Shown here: one piece after another, positions 13,460-23,013 of the stretch | Position numbering within the stretch: the first letter of the stretch is position 1 | How the letters are laid out: each line of letters starts with the position of its first letter | Assembly (NCBI RefSeq): GCF_001522545.3 | Contig: NC_031778.1 | Coordinates: forward strand, 24,813,020 to 24,877,019 | Reading direction: 5' to 3' | Length of the DNA: 64,000 bases | From: Parus major | Taxonomy: Eukaryota; Chordata; Aves; Passeriformes; Paridae | Program-made: the position numbers and the translations under genes | Notes under the pieces: generated by a model | Told to the model about the DNA's origin: nothing | Seen by the model: the letters and a program-made list of their open reading frames with translations, nothing else | Databases searched by the model: none

Positions 13460-15433
13460 TTCATCACCATCAACAGGAATGGATATGCCAAAAACAGAGC
13501 TAGCAAGACTGTTCATTGGAGTACTTGCAGGTAACTGAAGAGGATTTGCTAGAGTGTCTGGAATGGGAGGCTTCACAAGAGGTTTATTTTCAGCTATAAG
13601 AGAAAGTGGTGGCTGAGGTAGGGGTTCCGATTTTCTTCTAGTATCATCGATCTGGCCTGCTAAGGACTGGGCCTGGGTCTGAAACTGTCCGAGGTTTGCC
13701 TGAGGCAGACTGGCGGGTGCGTTGGGTGCACCTTGCATCATCGAGTGTCCGACGTGCTGGGACTGGACCACACCAGTGCTTCTGCTGACAGAAGGGTGGC
13801 TCGTCAGCTGGGACTGGACCAGCGTAACAGGGACGTTTGGCATAGTAACAGAAGCGGTGGTGGACACACCAGGCACGCTTGTACCGGGCACAACCGCAGG
13901 CACGCTCTGAACTCCAGGGACCACAGCATGGGGAGCACCAGGCATTCCTGACACTTGACTGCTTCCCCCCATTGGATGCTGAGTCACAGATTTCTGTTGC
14001 ACAACCCCCGTATGTCCAAGGCCTGGCTGCACCACACCTCCTGGCTGTGGGATGCCAGGTTGACTGGCTTGTGCCTGGCCACTCTGCATCAACCCCGATC
14101 CCTGTCCGACTGCTTCGCTGGGCTGCGATGACACCCCCATCACTGGTGCTCCCACAGGTGAGGGGTTCTGGCCCGTCACCTGCCCCACAGGAAGGCTGGA
14201 GGCCACAGTACTCGGAGCAGAGCTCGTAGTAGCCTGCTGAATAGCTCCTTGAGACTGCATCATTGTCATGTGCTGCATGTATTCAGCCTGCCCAGGAGGC
14301 TGCGTCGGCAGTAGATGCACTGGTGGAATCTGGGACTGAGAATAAGCAAATTGTTGAGGCTGAGTCACTGGTACGTTTGCCTGCTGCACCTGCTGCTGGG
14401 CCACAGGAATGCTTGACTGCCCTACTGTCACACTGGGAGGTGCCATGCCTTTCCCGTTGGGTCCAGCCTGTGAAACACCCTGTGGATTTACCTGTGGCTG
14501 GGGCTGCTGCGGCACTATCATTTGCTGACTTGCTCCCGAAGCCCCAGAAAACACAGGCTGAGCAGTACTCTGAGGCACGGCCCCACCTACGGGCTGTTGC
14601 GGCTGCTGCTGTTGCCCAATGACAAAATTAGGTTGCTGTAGAGAGGACTGGTTCATTTTCTCTGTCTGAAGCAGCTGTGACACAGCAGCCAGGGAGCTGT
14701 CAGCTATAGAATCAGGGCCATGGGTTGACGCTGGCACAGCCGAGATCACAACAGAACCTCCTGTGGCACCGAGGCCACTGTCCCTCTCTTGAGCAGCCTG
14801 TTCGAAGGTGCTGCTGTGCCTAATGCAATCTCCAGTCCTGCTCAGAACACCACCACCATCTGAGTCCCGGTCATAGTACTCCATACACGTCCATCGGCCT
14901 CGCCTGTAGGGCTCCCCAGTACCGTGGTCCAGCTTGATCACCCTGAAGCGTGAGCTGCACGCAGCAGCCGCCGTCTGAGACATGGCCCCGGAGGCAGCGG
15001 GTGCAGAAGGCCCTGTGGAGGGCAGAGCAGCCTGAGTACTGCTGCTTCCCCCCACAGCAGTGCCCGGGGCAACAGCTGGCAGGGGCACAGCCGAACTTTT
15101 GGGCACAGCCCCCCCGTTGGGGCCTGCAGCCACCCCAGCAGCAGCCACAGCCAGCTGTCCGTCCAAAAGGAGATTGGGAGAGACGCTGCTGGGAGTTTCG
15201 GCCTCGCCCACGTTGTTGAGAGTCTCTTCGGAAGAGCTCCGCTCGCAGACGTCCTCGGGGCCGTAGTCGGTGGCTCGGGAAACATCAAAGATTTCAGAAG
15301 ACACGTCCTCGGTGCGGGACTCATCCGGGTCATCCAGGCTCTCGGTGTCCTCGGTGATGCTGCTGGCCACCTGCGCCGTGGTCACGCTGGTGATCTGGAA
15401 GCAGCTCTTCTTCTTGGCCGGCATCTTGGACAT
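13455..15433 (-). CDS. TSC22D2: TSC22 domain family protein 2, exon 1 coding part (5'-partial gene)
   Basis: The start Met lies at 15433-15431 and begins [17 protein letters not shown], the TSC22D2 N-terminus. An A at -3 gives a good initiation context. The frame stays open upstream only through a run of N, so this Met is preferred. Residues 1-22 hold conserved box 1. An acidic, Ser-rich stretch follows (about 27-75, with SSSEETLNN). Box 2 is at about 160-190 ([20 protein letters not shown]). The rest is low-complexity Q/P/S/V-rich sequence, probably disordered, with a conserved end ([20 protein letters not shown]). The exon gives 659 codons plus two bases, then a GT donor splitting the Arg codon, as I recall for the family. 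The TSC box/leucine zipper is encoded by downstream exons outside the window. In mammals the long TSC22 proteins are linked to osmotic stress and to WNK/SPAK/NRBP1 partners. Identity is by recall of the family, without alignment; TSC22D1 is excluded because its N-terminus differs. Confidence 0.96.
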
Positions 15434-15690
15434 GTTTCCTCCGCAGGAAGGGGTTCGGCCGGCCGTGGCGAGGCGAGCGGGGTGCTGGGGAGGGCTGTCA
15501 CGGCGTGCCGGCCGGGCCCCCGGCACTACCGTACATCCTCCGGCGGCTTCCTGCGGCGGGCGGGGGGCGGCGGGGCTCCTCCTCTTCCTCCCTATCCGCA
15601 GCCCTCTTCCCGCGGCCGGGCCTCCTTCTCCTCCCTGCCGCCGCTCCGAGCGCCCCGCGGCTTCCTGCGGGCCGCAGCAGCGGGCCCGCG

Positions 15691-15915
15691 NNNNNNNNNN
15701 NNNNNNNNNNNNNNNNNNNNNNNNNNNNNNNNNNNNNNNNNNNNNNNNNNNNNNNNNNNNNNNNNNNNNNNNNNNNNNNNNNNNNNNNNNNNNNNNNNNN
15801 NNNNNNNNNNNNNNNNNNNNNNNNNNNNNNNNNNNNNNNNNNNNNNNNNNNNNNNNNNNNNNNNNNNNNNNNNNNNNNNNNNNNNNNNNNNNNNNNNNNN
15901 NNNNNNNNNNNNNNN
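15691..15915. other. Assembly gap (225 N)
   Basis: A run of N lies inside the TSC22D2 5' UTR/promoter, flanked on both sides by very GC-rich sequence. The missing bases probably contain 5' UTR or the start-site region. Any reading frame crossing them is an artefact. Confidence 0.99.
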
Positions 15916-15990
15916 CGCGGGCGGGCGGACCCGCTGCGCTGCGCCGGCCCCGGAGCTCCCGGAGCGCGGTAGGGCCGCGGCTCCGCTCGC

Positions 15991-15999
15991 CCAAGATGG
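15991..15999 (+). promoter_or_regulatory. YY1-like motif (CCAAGATGG)
   Basis: This matches the core of the YY1 consensus, read on the plus strand, i.e. opposite to TSC22D2 transcription. A second copy of the ATGGCGGC core is at 16129-16136. YY1 motifs of this form often sit just downstream of a start site and point in the direction of transcription, so their orientation hints at divergent plus-strand initiation. Confidence 0.4.
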
Positions 16000-16036
16000 G
16001 GCTCAACTTGTGCGCTGCACCCTGGGAGCGATGTGG

Positions 16037-16046
16037 CCACGCCCCC
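16037..16046 (+). promoter_or_regulatory. GC box / KLF-SP motif
   Basis: CCACGCCCCC matches the SP/KLF consensus and lies next to the CRE at 16053-16060 in the TSC22D2 CpG island. Confidence 0.45.
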
Positions 16047-16052
16047 GGTGGG

Positions 16053-16060
16053 TGACGTCA
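16053..16060. promoter_or_regulatory. Palindromic cAMP response element (TGACGTCA)
   Basis: A perfect 8-bp CRE sits in the CpG island, about 620 bp upstream of the TSC22D2 start codon. Full palindromic CREs in CpG-island promoters are typical CREB/ATF-family targets. It lies 7 bp from a GC box (CCACGCCCCC, 16037-16046), so both are probably part of the core or proximal promoter. Occupancy is inferred, not shown. Confidence 0.6.
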
Positions 16061-16128
16061 CGGCAGGGTGCAAAGCAGCGCGGCGCGGGGGTGGCGGAAG
16101 AGTGCGGCCTGCGGGGAACAGTTGGGAT

Positions 16129-16136
16129 ATGGCGGC
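16129..16136 (+). promoter_or_regulatory. Second YY1-like motif (ATGGCGGC)
   Basis: ATGGCGGC at the upstream side of the CpG island, in plus orientation. The ATG opens a 102-codon GC-rich frame that runs into the neighbouring CR1. I do not believe that frame is protein-coding. Confidence 0.35.
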
Positions 16137-16324
16137 TCACGCCGAATTCCCCCCTCCCCCCGAGGGTTGGTCGCGCCCGGCCGCACGCAGCCCCGGCCGG
16201 AGGCGAGTGCGCGGCCCCGGCGGAGCGCGGGCGAACGCGAGAGAGCGCCCTCCTCGGGCGGGGCCGGGCACTGCCGGCGGAGGCACCGAAGCGCGGCACC
16301 GCAGCGGCGTTGCGGCTGGAACGG

Positions 16325-16850
16325 ACCTGAGACCCAACTGTGCCCGTGCCCAGCTTGTCACCCAGCCCACAGCACCCAGTGCCGCGTCCAGTCGTTGGGC
16401 ACCTCCAGGGATTGGCACTGCAAACCTCCCTGGGTAGCCAAGGCCTGACCAGCCTTTCCATGGGGAAATTCCTGCTGCTGTCCCCCCTGAGCTCCCCTGG
16501 CCCAGCCTGAGGCTGTTCCCTCTTCTCCTGTCCCTGTTCCTGGGAGCAGATCCCAAATCCCCCCGGCTGTCCCCTCCTGCCAGGGACTTGTGCAGAGCCA
16601 GAAATTCCCCTGAGCCTCCTTTGCTCCAGGCTGAGCTTTCCCAGCTCCCTCAGCAATTCTCCAGCCCCTTCCCAGCTCCCTCAGGAATTCTCCAGCCCCT
16701 TCCCAGCTCCCTCAGGAATTCTCCAGCCCCTTCCCAGCTCTGATCCCTTCCCTGCACATGCACATCCATCCCTCCCTGAAGTGAGGGGCCGGAGCTGGAC
16801 GCTGGCGGTGCCTCAGTGCTCCTCACGCTGCCCACTGCCGCTCTCATGGC
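16325..16850 (-). mobile_element. CR1 LINE 3' segment, truncated
   Basis: Read on the plus strand, this is the reverse complement of the avian CR1 3' region. Diagnostic stretches are ACCTCCAGGGATTGGC (about 16401), CCCTGGGTAGCC (about 16429), CCCTGAGCCTCCTTTGCTCC (16609-16628), GGCTGAGCTTTCCCAGCTCC and, further along, GTGAGGGGCCGGAGCTGGAC (about 16781-16800). The element is therefore on the minus strand with its 3' side at about 16325. The terminal 8-bp CR1 repeats are not seen. It directly abuts the TSC22D2 CpG island and contains a 31-bp tandem expansion (16638-16741). Identification is by recall of the CR1 consensus; the ends are approximate. Confidence 0.85.
16638..16741. repeat. 31-bp tandem repeat, about 3.3 copies
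   Basis: Three nearly identical 31-bp units (16638-16668, 16669-16699, 16700-16730) and an 11-bp partial copy. Each runs from TTCCCAGCTCCCTCAG to CCAGCCCC. Copy 1 has one difference (CAGCAATT against CAGGAATT). The unit is itself a piece of the surrounding CR1, so the array arose by local duplication inside the element. Confidence 0.95.
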
Positions 16851-19800
16851 TGCAATGAGGAATGGCCTGTTGTGACATTCAGTGTGGTCTAGCAAAGAAG
16901 AAAGGGAAATTAATAAAATGTAAAGTAGTTGAAGGGTAATGAACAAGAATGAATAAGGTGAACGGATTCACTGGCAAACTGGAAAGGTTTCTGAAAAGTC
17001 AAGTATGAAAATTGCTGCAGTCCATGGCCAGGTTAGCCAAGATCCACACAGCATGGCCTTGTCAGTGTTGCACTGATAATATTTTTGTGATGTTGAATTA
17101 GAGCTGAACAATATTCCAGTATGCTGGGCACAAACACACTGACAATTTTATTGTGTCAAGCATGTACATATTCCTTTTTTTCCTTCAAGAAAAACATTTG
17201 CCACAGTTAAAAGGAATTCCCAGGTGCCTTCTGTTAGTGTGTGCGAGTGCCAGCGCTGCGGGACCCTCCCGGTGTCCGTGTGCCTGGTTCTAAAGACCTG
17301 GACAGGACAGATGGAGCAGTGGAAGAGCAGCAGGCTCCTGCTCAGTGCTGCTGTCGCCTGACAGAGGTTTGGGTAATTCTCCCCTGCTCTCTCTGTCACC
17401 TTCACTGTTACACACTTCACTAGGAGGATCCCCATGCAGGTCTCAGTGGTAGTAAAACCCTTAGTGGCTTTCCTTGTGGTTCTGCTGCAGGTGATCTTAC
17501 GTATTTTGCACATTTTGCCATTTAAAGATCATGCACCAGTCATGTGACAGAAGCATCTCTCACACAATCCCTCAGCCTCTGGACTAAGGGCAGAAATGCT
17601 CCCTCAAGTAATAGAAGACTAAAAAAGAAGCTCTTCTGGAGTGTGACAGTTGTAGGTATCCAGTGAAAATAACACCACAACATTCTCTTTGTTTGTTTCT
17701 ATAATTTGAAATGGTCAAAAGGTGGTGCTTCCCACAGATGGTGGCTGAAATGTGTGTCTCACTAGTGTGCACTAAACCCCTAAATGCTTATGGAGTGCAC
17801 GCAGTCACACACGTGCTCACACCCAGAAATGAATGCATGGCTGGATAAAGATGTATATTAATAGGTGTATGTGTGTGTTTAAGCTTTAGAAAAGCCCTGA
17901 TGTAAACTTTAAAAGTAAACTTTAAAATGGCAGTGTTTTTCAAAAGAAAGATGTAGGACTATTAAAGGGAGCCAGTTTATTACTATCTAGAGTGCATGGG
18001 TTCAGATATCTCAGCCTTTAATAACATTAGGTGATTACTGCTGGAGACTAAAATCTAGCCTGGGATGCCATTGCTCTAACAAGCAGGGCATCTACCCAAG
18101 CATCAGGAGTCCAGACCGAGAGTGTTTGAGGGGAAGTCAGTAGGAAAAGCTCAGGGGATTGTTTTTTTAGCTTCAGTCTCACCCCTCAGTTGGTATTGAT
18201 CTGCAGTACGGCCTTGTACAAGTTCCTTTTCATTGTTTGATCTTCATTTTTTTCTCTCCCATCCAGCATCTGCCTTATCTGCAGATGCAGAGAACGGTTG
18301 AGGCTCTACTCACCATTCTTGTGTGTTGAGTACTGCGACCTAAATTTTCCTCAGGCCATGTGATACTGTCTTAGCAATAGTAACATACAGGCATAGTAAT
18401 GAACAAGTGATAAGCAGTTTATTTATCCCTAGGGTCTTTTCAAATTTGAAAATAAATTTAGGTGTTACTGAAAACTGGATATCCTAAGAGTGCACTCTGT
18501 TTCTGATGACTCATATCAAATCCTGCATTAACATCATAAATTTTAAAATAACAGTGCTATCAGAAATTCCTTTCTTTAACTGTAAACTGTACATTTTCCT
18601 TTTTATGAAACTCGTGGTTCTAGACAGTAAGACATTTACTCAAATTATTCTTGTTTTTAAAACTCCTCTAAATTACCCCAAATGGTCTCAAACCTGACTG
18701 AGATGCAATTGTAATTTGAATTTCAAGTTCTTTTGAATTTCAAGTTGTAAGACACAAGACCTGGACGACAAATACCAGGTTACAGACTGCTGGAGGGGAG
18801 AAGGGCACAGAAAATGGCAAATTAGTTATTTTAATGTCTAAGTAGAATTTTTGCATTTATAAAGGCCACTAACTATCCAGAGAACCACGAATATTAGCTG
18901 CAGTCTTTAGCTTCAGGCTGTCCTTCAAGTTTCACGTGACAAATAGCACAGTTTTCATCTCCCCTGACTCTAAAAAAATTGCTCTTTTTGTCTTTGTAGT
19001 GTTTGTAGTCTTCTACATGGAAAATAATAGGCACTAAATTCAACAACTAATGAAAAAAAAAATCATAGGAATGACATGTGAGAAAAATGGACTCTCTTTC
19101 ACACATTGAAAGTGCAAGTAGAAATGAATAAATGTTATGAAATATCATCAGCTGTTTTTAGCCAGATCCTGACCCCTTTCAAGTCAATGGCAGTCAACCC
19201 ATCATATGTCAATGGCAGCTGTGTTTTCCTTCACTGAGAGATGTTAAAATCCAGGATGTACATTTGTACAGACCAATGGACAGGCCTTTAGCACATTAGG
19301 CTCTCCTTCAGGATGGGCACCTTTACTTTTTCTGTAGATCTTGTGCTGCACCCAGTTGTGGTGTTTGGATAGGAGCAGCTCCTCCAGTCAGAACAATGTG
19401 TCAAAAGCTCTGTGCACACCAGTAAATAGTAAATAAACAGTGTAAATAAGGAGGGAAATGACAGCATTCTGTGGAACTGGAGACTGCTGTTTCACTGGGG
19501 GGTGTGAGGTGATCTGTTGGTGGAGGAGTTACTGCCAACACCTCCTGGGCTATATAAGCCCTGTATGGCTTCCATCTGTGTGATTTGGCTGTTCTTATTT
19601 ACACAGTGGTTCTCAGCCTTGCTGACTGCTGTATTTTGAACCATTTGTGGTTTAGAGGCAGAGGGAAGAGAAGCATGAACAAAATCTGAGCTGCAAATCT
19701 AGTCTGGGGTTGTCGTATGCTATTGATGCTGAAAAAGAGCTGGGGGTTTGGAAGTCGTCATAAGGCAACTACCATGTTTTGGCACAAATGATGAATTACT

Positions 19801-22800
19801 GCTGCAAGAACAAGGCTTTTCGGGAAGGCAGAGCAGACCTGGGTTTGGGCCATAGTTTTAAAGCCAGGAAATCAATCCTGGCTTTAGGATAAATAAGTCA
19901 GGTTGGTCTGTCTTTTCTTTCTCCGTTTGAATGTGAAACAGTTTGTAAACTCTTGCTATTTAGCTAATACACTGGAATGCTCTGAAATTTAAAGATATGC
20001 AATGTTTCTTCAATTTGATGTATAAATAGATTATGGCATTTTCAGCATTCCAGTCTTATGATCAAGTGGAATCCAGATCAGGTTTCATTTAACCTAGTAA
20101 AGAGAGAAATGAGAACCGTTTCAGATAGCTCACACAGCGTTCAGCAGCATATTCTCTCATGTATTTCAAATTCATAATGAGTAAAGTGGGATATCAATAT
20201 TGGAGAAAATCCACATCCCTTTGATAGACGTAGTGTATCTGAGATCTGTTGGGCATGGTTTTATTTTAATGGACATTTCAATAATTCATTGCTGGATTTC
20301 TGAGAATCTAGGTTGCTCATTTTCTTGAAAACCTCTTCCTTAAACAGTAAGTAATCACTTTGCTTTGTGTAGAAACCATTCTTTAGACTTTTTACCAGCT
20401 TTATCAATTACCTCTCAGTGTTAAAAGCATGAATAATGGCAGAGCATTTGTTTTTCATATATTGTCTAAGCAAAAAAGACAACATACACAAACTTCAGAG
20501 AGCTTGTCAGATACTTTAAACAAGTACTATGTGCCCCAATCTGATCTCTAGTTACAGATCCATTTTCAGGACTGCTTTCCTAAAGGACTTCTGTAATACT
20601 TGGGGTAGAAGACTAAGAGGAAGTGTGGAGAGGAAAGATGGTCTGTTTTTAAGATGAGAGAGGAGTTACAGAGTAGACATTAAAGCCATTGCAAGTCCAT
20701 AATAATAACAATAATGTTGGCCTATTTAAATAGACTTCCCAGAGAGTCCTGATTGTTTGGAGTGGTGGTATCTGTGCTAACAAGCTGAGACAACATCCAC
20801 TTGCCTCAGGTATGTGGGATCCTCGGGTTCAAAAGGGAATGTGTACCTGCACCCCTCACATTTCCCTTCCAGAAGTGCAATGCCTTTCCTTCCCCTTTTA
20901 CTGCAAAGAAGGAATTCAAAAGCAGAGATCAGAGCTGGATAAATAAAGGTGTGGGAAAACTTTTACATATTTAAGTTCTGAGCAATTTTTGACAGACTAT
21001 TGCTACCAGATCATGTAGGACATGAGACAGCAATCGGACAAAACTGGTTCCTTGGCCTTATTCACATAAACATGCTTCAGAAAACTCACAGGCTGGATTA
21101 GCTCTAACTTTCCTACAAAAGCACAAATGGGGGGTTTGTAGCAGATAGTGGATTGATGGCTTCCCTGTCTCCAGATGGAAACTGTGAGAAGTGAAGATTT
21201 ATTGCCTAGTCCTTTGATGCCATGGTCTGTTGGAGCACGGAGAATGGCTGTAAGAAGCGGGTTTAGTGTTCTTTTGTGGTAAGTTACAAATGGCACCAGG
21301 AATGAGGAAATGTGTCTAATCCTTGTATGGATATCAACTGATTCAGTGGTATGGAGTGAGTTTCTTCATCTCCTTACATCAGTTACTCCATTTTTGAAAT
21401 CAGGTTGATGACTGTCAAGCACTGTTCATTGTTTGAGATCTGCAGTTATACAATAGGAGCAGCATGGGCAGAGTCAGGATGACAGATGCCCCACATGCAC
21501 TGTTGGGATCCTGGCCTGTGGCAGGAGCTGTGTGCTGCCCAGATGGGTAATCCAATAGCCCACAGCAGTGGCCAAATAACCAACGGAGATTATGAAAAAT
21601 CTAATACTCAGAATTAAAAACTGTGGAAAGACCTCTCCCAAGACTTCCTTATAATTCCTGGTTTGGGGAACATTTTAAATTCATCACTGACATTATTTTT
21701 ATGCTGCTATTTCCCAGAGACCTATTCAAGTTTTATGTATTGAAAAGGGTAACTGTGTTATCCAACCAGGTCTTTAGAAATTGATTTCTTTGTTTGATAC
21801 CCAATAGCTGAAGTCACTTGTAGGTGTTTGGGTTTGGCCATCAATATAAAAATCTGGCTATTATGTATTCAGCACTTATCTAGGTACTATGTAGTTTACA
21901 GTGAGCAAAGGTGGAGTCAGATCCTTTGGATATTGCTCAAGGAATAGCATTTAAAGTTATGCTTGACCCATGCCAATCCTGAGCAATTCCCATCCTTATG
22001 GAAATCTCTGTATGATATGACATTTGTTTTCTCTAATCCAGGATGTGCCTTTGTAACCATAACTTTGTTTTGCACACATATGTATGCCTCTAAAATTGTC
22101 TAGTTCTGTCTGACAAACATAAGAAATTTTCAGAATTATATTAATTTCGGGGACACGCATTCATACCTTGGACAAGACTAAATTTATAAGCCTTGAGGGT
22201 GTAGGGTATGGCTTTCATCCTAAATTCAGTTTTATTTCCAATTATGTTGATAAATTTTCTGTACTGATTTCAAAGTCATAGGGCATGCTTTCTGGGTGGT
22301 TGAAATTTCTAGAGAAAGGGGGTTATGTATTTTTAAGGATAATAGTAATACTCAGAGTGACACCAGTAAGGGTTATAGAAATAATTCAAAGAGTTGAGTT
22401 TAAGAATTAAAACCTGACCACACAGAGTCACAAGTGAGGAGAAGGAAAATGCAATTCCTGTTACGCTGTCCTCTCCCTCGTGGCCCAGCAGGGTGGGACA
22501 CCAGATTGGATCCATTACTTTGAACAGAATACCTCTTCTGCTCCCCAGGTGAGCAGGCACCAAATGAGGATGGGCACTGAGATCTTGCAGTCCCTCATAA
22601 ATACAGCCTGGTTTCTCTAGGGAACATTTATCTGGTTTTGGCAGTACATACTGTGAGCCTGGCTGTTCCATGCTGTGGGAAAGCCAGTGTGCTTGTTCTC
22701 CTCTGCATTCTTACCTGGAGATTTCTTGTGCCTGTTTGTTCCTTGCAGTTTGTTCTGGCAGGCGCTGCAGACGAGGCCTCCGTGCCTTCCTCCCAGAGCA

Positions 22801-22974
22801 GGAATGGTGTCGTCATGCCTTGGGGAGACTTTGCAATGTGGAGGAACTGGCACGGGGATAAGATCATGCTTGTTCTGTTCTCTGACCTGAAGGAATGTAA
22901 ACTTGCTGACCTCATAGATCTGCTGATGTTGGCAGATGCTCTTACCCACACCACCTTGTAATTCAGCATTATGC
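16851..22974. other. Intergenic, AT-rich, no gene seen
   Basis: About 6 kb upstream of TSC22D2 with low GC and no ORF above about 120 codons. I recognise no exon, RNA gene or transposon. The one noteworthy point is a cluster of forkhead-type motifs around a TATA box at 19422-19604, annotated separately. Confidence 0.7.
19422..19604 (+). promoter_or_regulatory. Candidate regulatory block: forkhead motifs flanking a TATA box
   Basis: Three forkhead-type sites lie within 27 bp: GTAAATA (19422-19428), GTAAATAAACA (19429-19439) and TGTAAATA (19441-19448). An optimal-looking TATA box, CTATATAAG, begins at 19550, and a reversed forkhead site, CTTATTTACAC, is at 19594-19604. The first and last arms form a loose inverted repeat. 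This could be a solitary enhancer, a decayed LTR promoter or chance in AT-rich DNA. No transcript is visible. Confidence 0.3.

Positions 22975-23012
<38 letters not shown>
22975..23012 (+). repeat. (TTA)n trinucleotide microsatellite, 38 bp
   Basis: About 12.7 uninterrupted TTA units. On the minus strand it reads as an Asn run in a spurious frame. Confidence 0.98.

Positions 23013-23013
<1 letters not shown>

Larger units (their letters stand above)
14850..16330. promoter_or_regulatory. TSC22D2: CpG island covering TSC22D2 5' UTR, promoter and start of exon 1
   Basis: CpG dinucleotides are very dense from within the first third of the coding exon, through the 5' UTR, to about 16330. There the composition falls sharply and a CR1 fragment begins. 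The island is interrupted by 225 N (15691-15915). The transcription start cannot be placed exactly. It should lie between 15434 and roughly 16130 for the minus-strand gene. No TATA box is evident, as is usual for a CpG-island housekeeping-type promoter. Motifs inside it are listed separately. Confidence 0.85.

Noticed and set aside
14263..15333. Several open frames on both strands overlapping TSC22D2 exon 1
   Set aside because: They are antisense or shifted-frame shadows of a GC-rich coding exon, with no independent start context or family similarity.
13271..16006. A continuous 911-codon minus-strand frame as one protein
   Set aside because: Its N-terminal part crosses 225 N and GC-rich UTR, and its last 60 residues read past a clear splice donor at 13454. 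Only 15433-13455 is supported as TSC22D2 coding sequence.
16129..16437. Plus-strand frame starting MAAHAEF in the CpG island as a divergent gene
   Set aside because: It is an Arg/Pro/Gly-rich translation of CpG-island sequence with no good donor, and it runs into the CR1 fragment. The ATG is better explained as part of a YY1-type motif.
18060..18270. MIR-like SINE (string resembling CCTTGTACAAGTTCC followed by a pyrimidine-rich stretch)
   Set aside because: Only a short loose resemblance, without the MIR core or tRNA-like promoter boxes in order.
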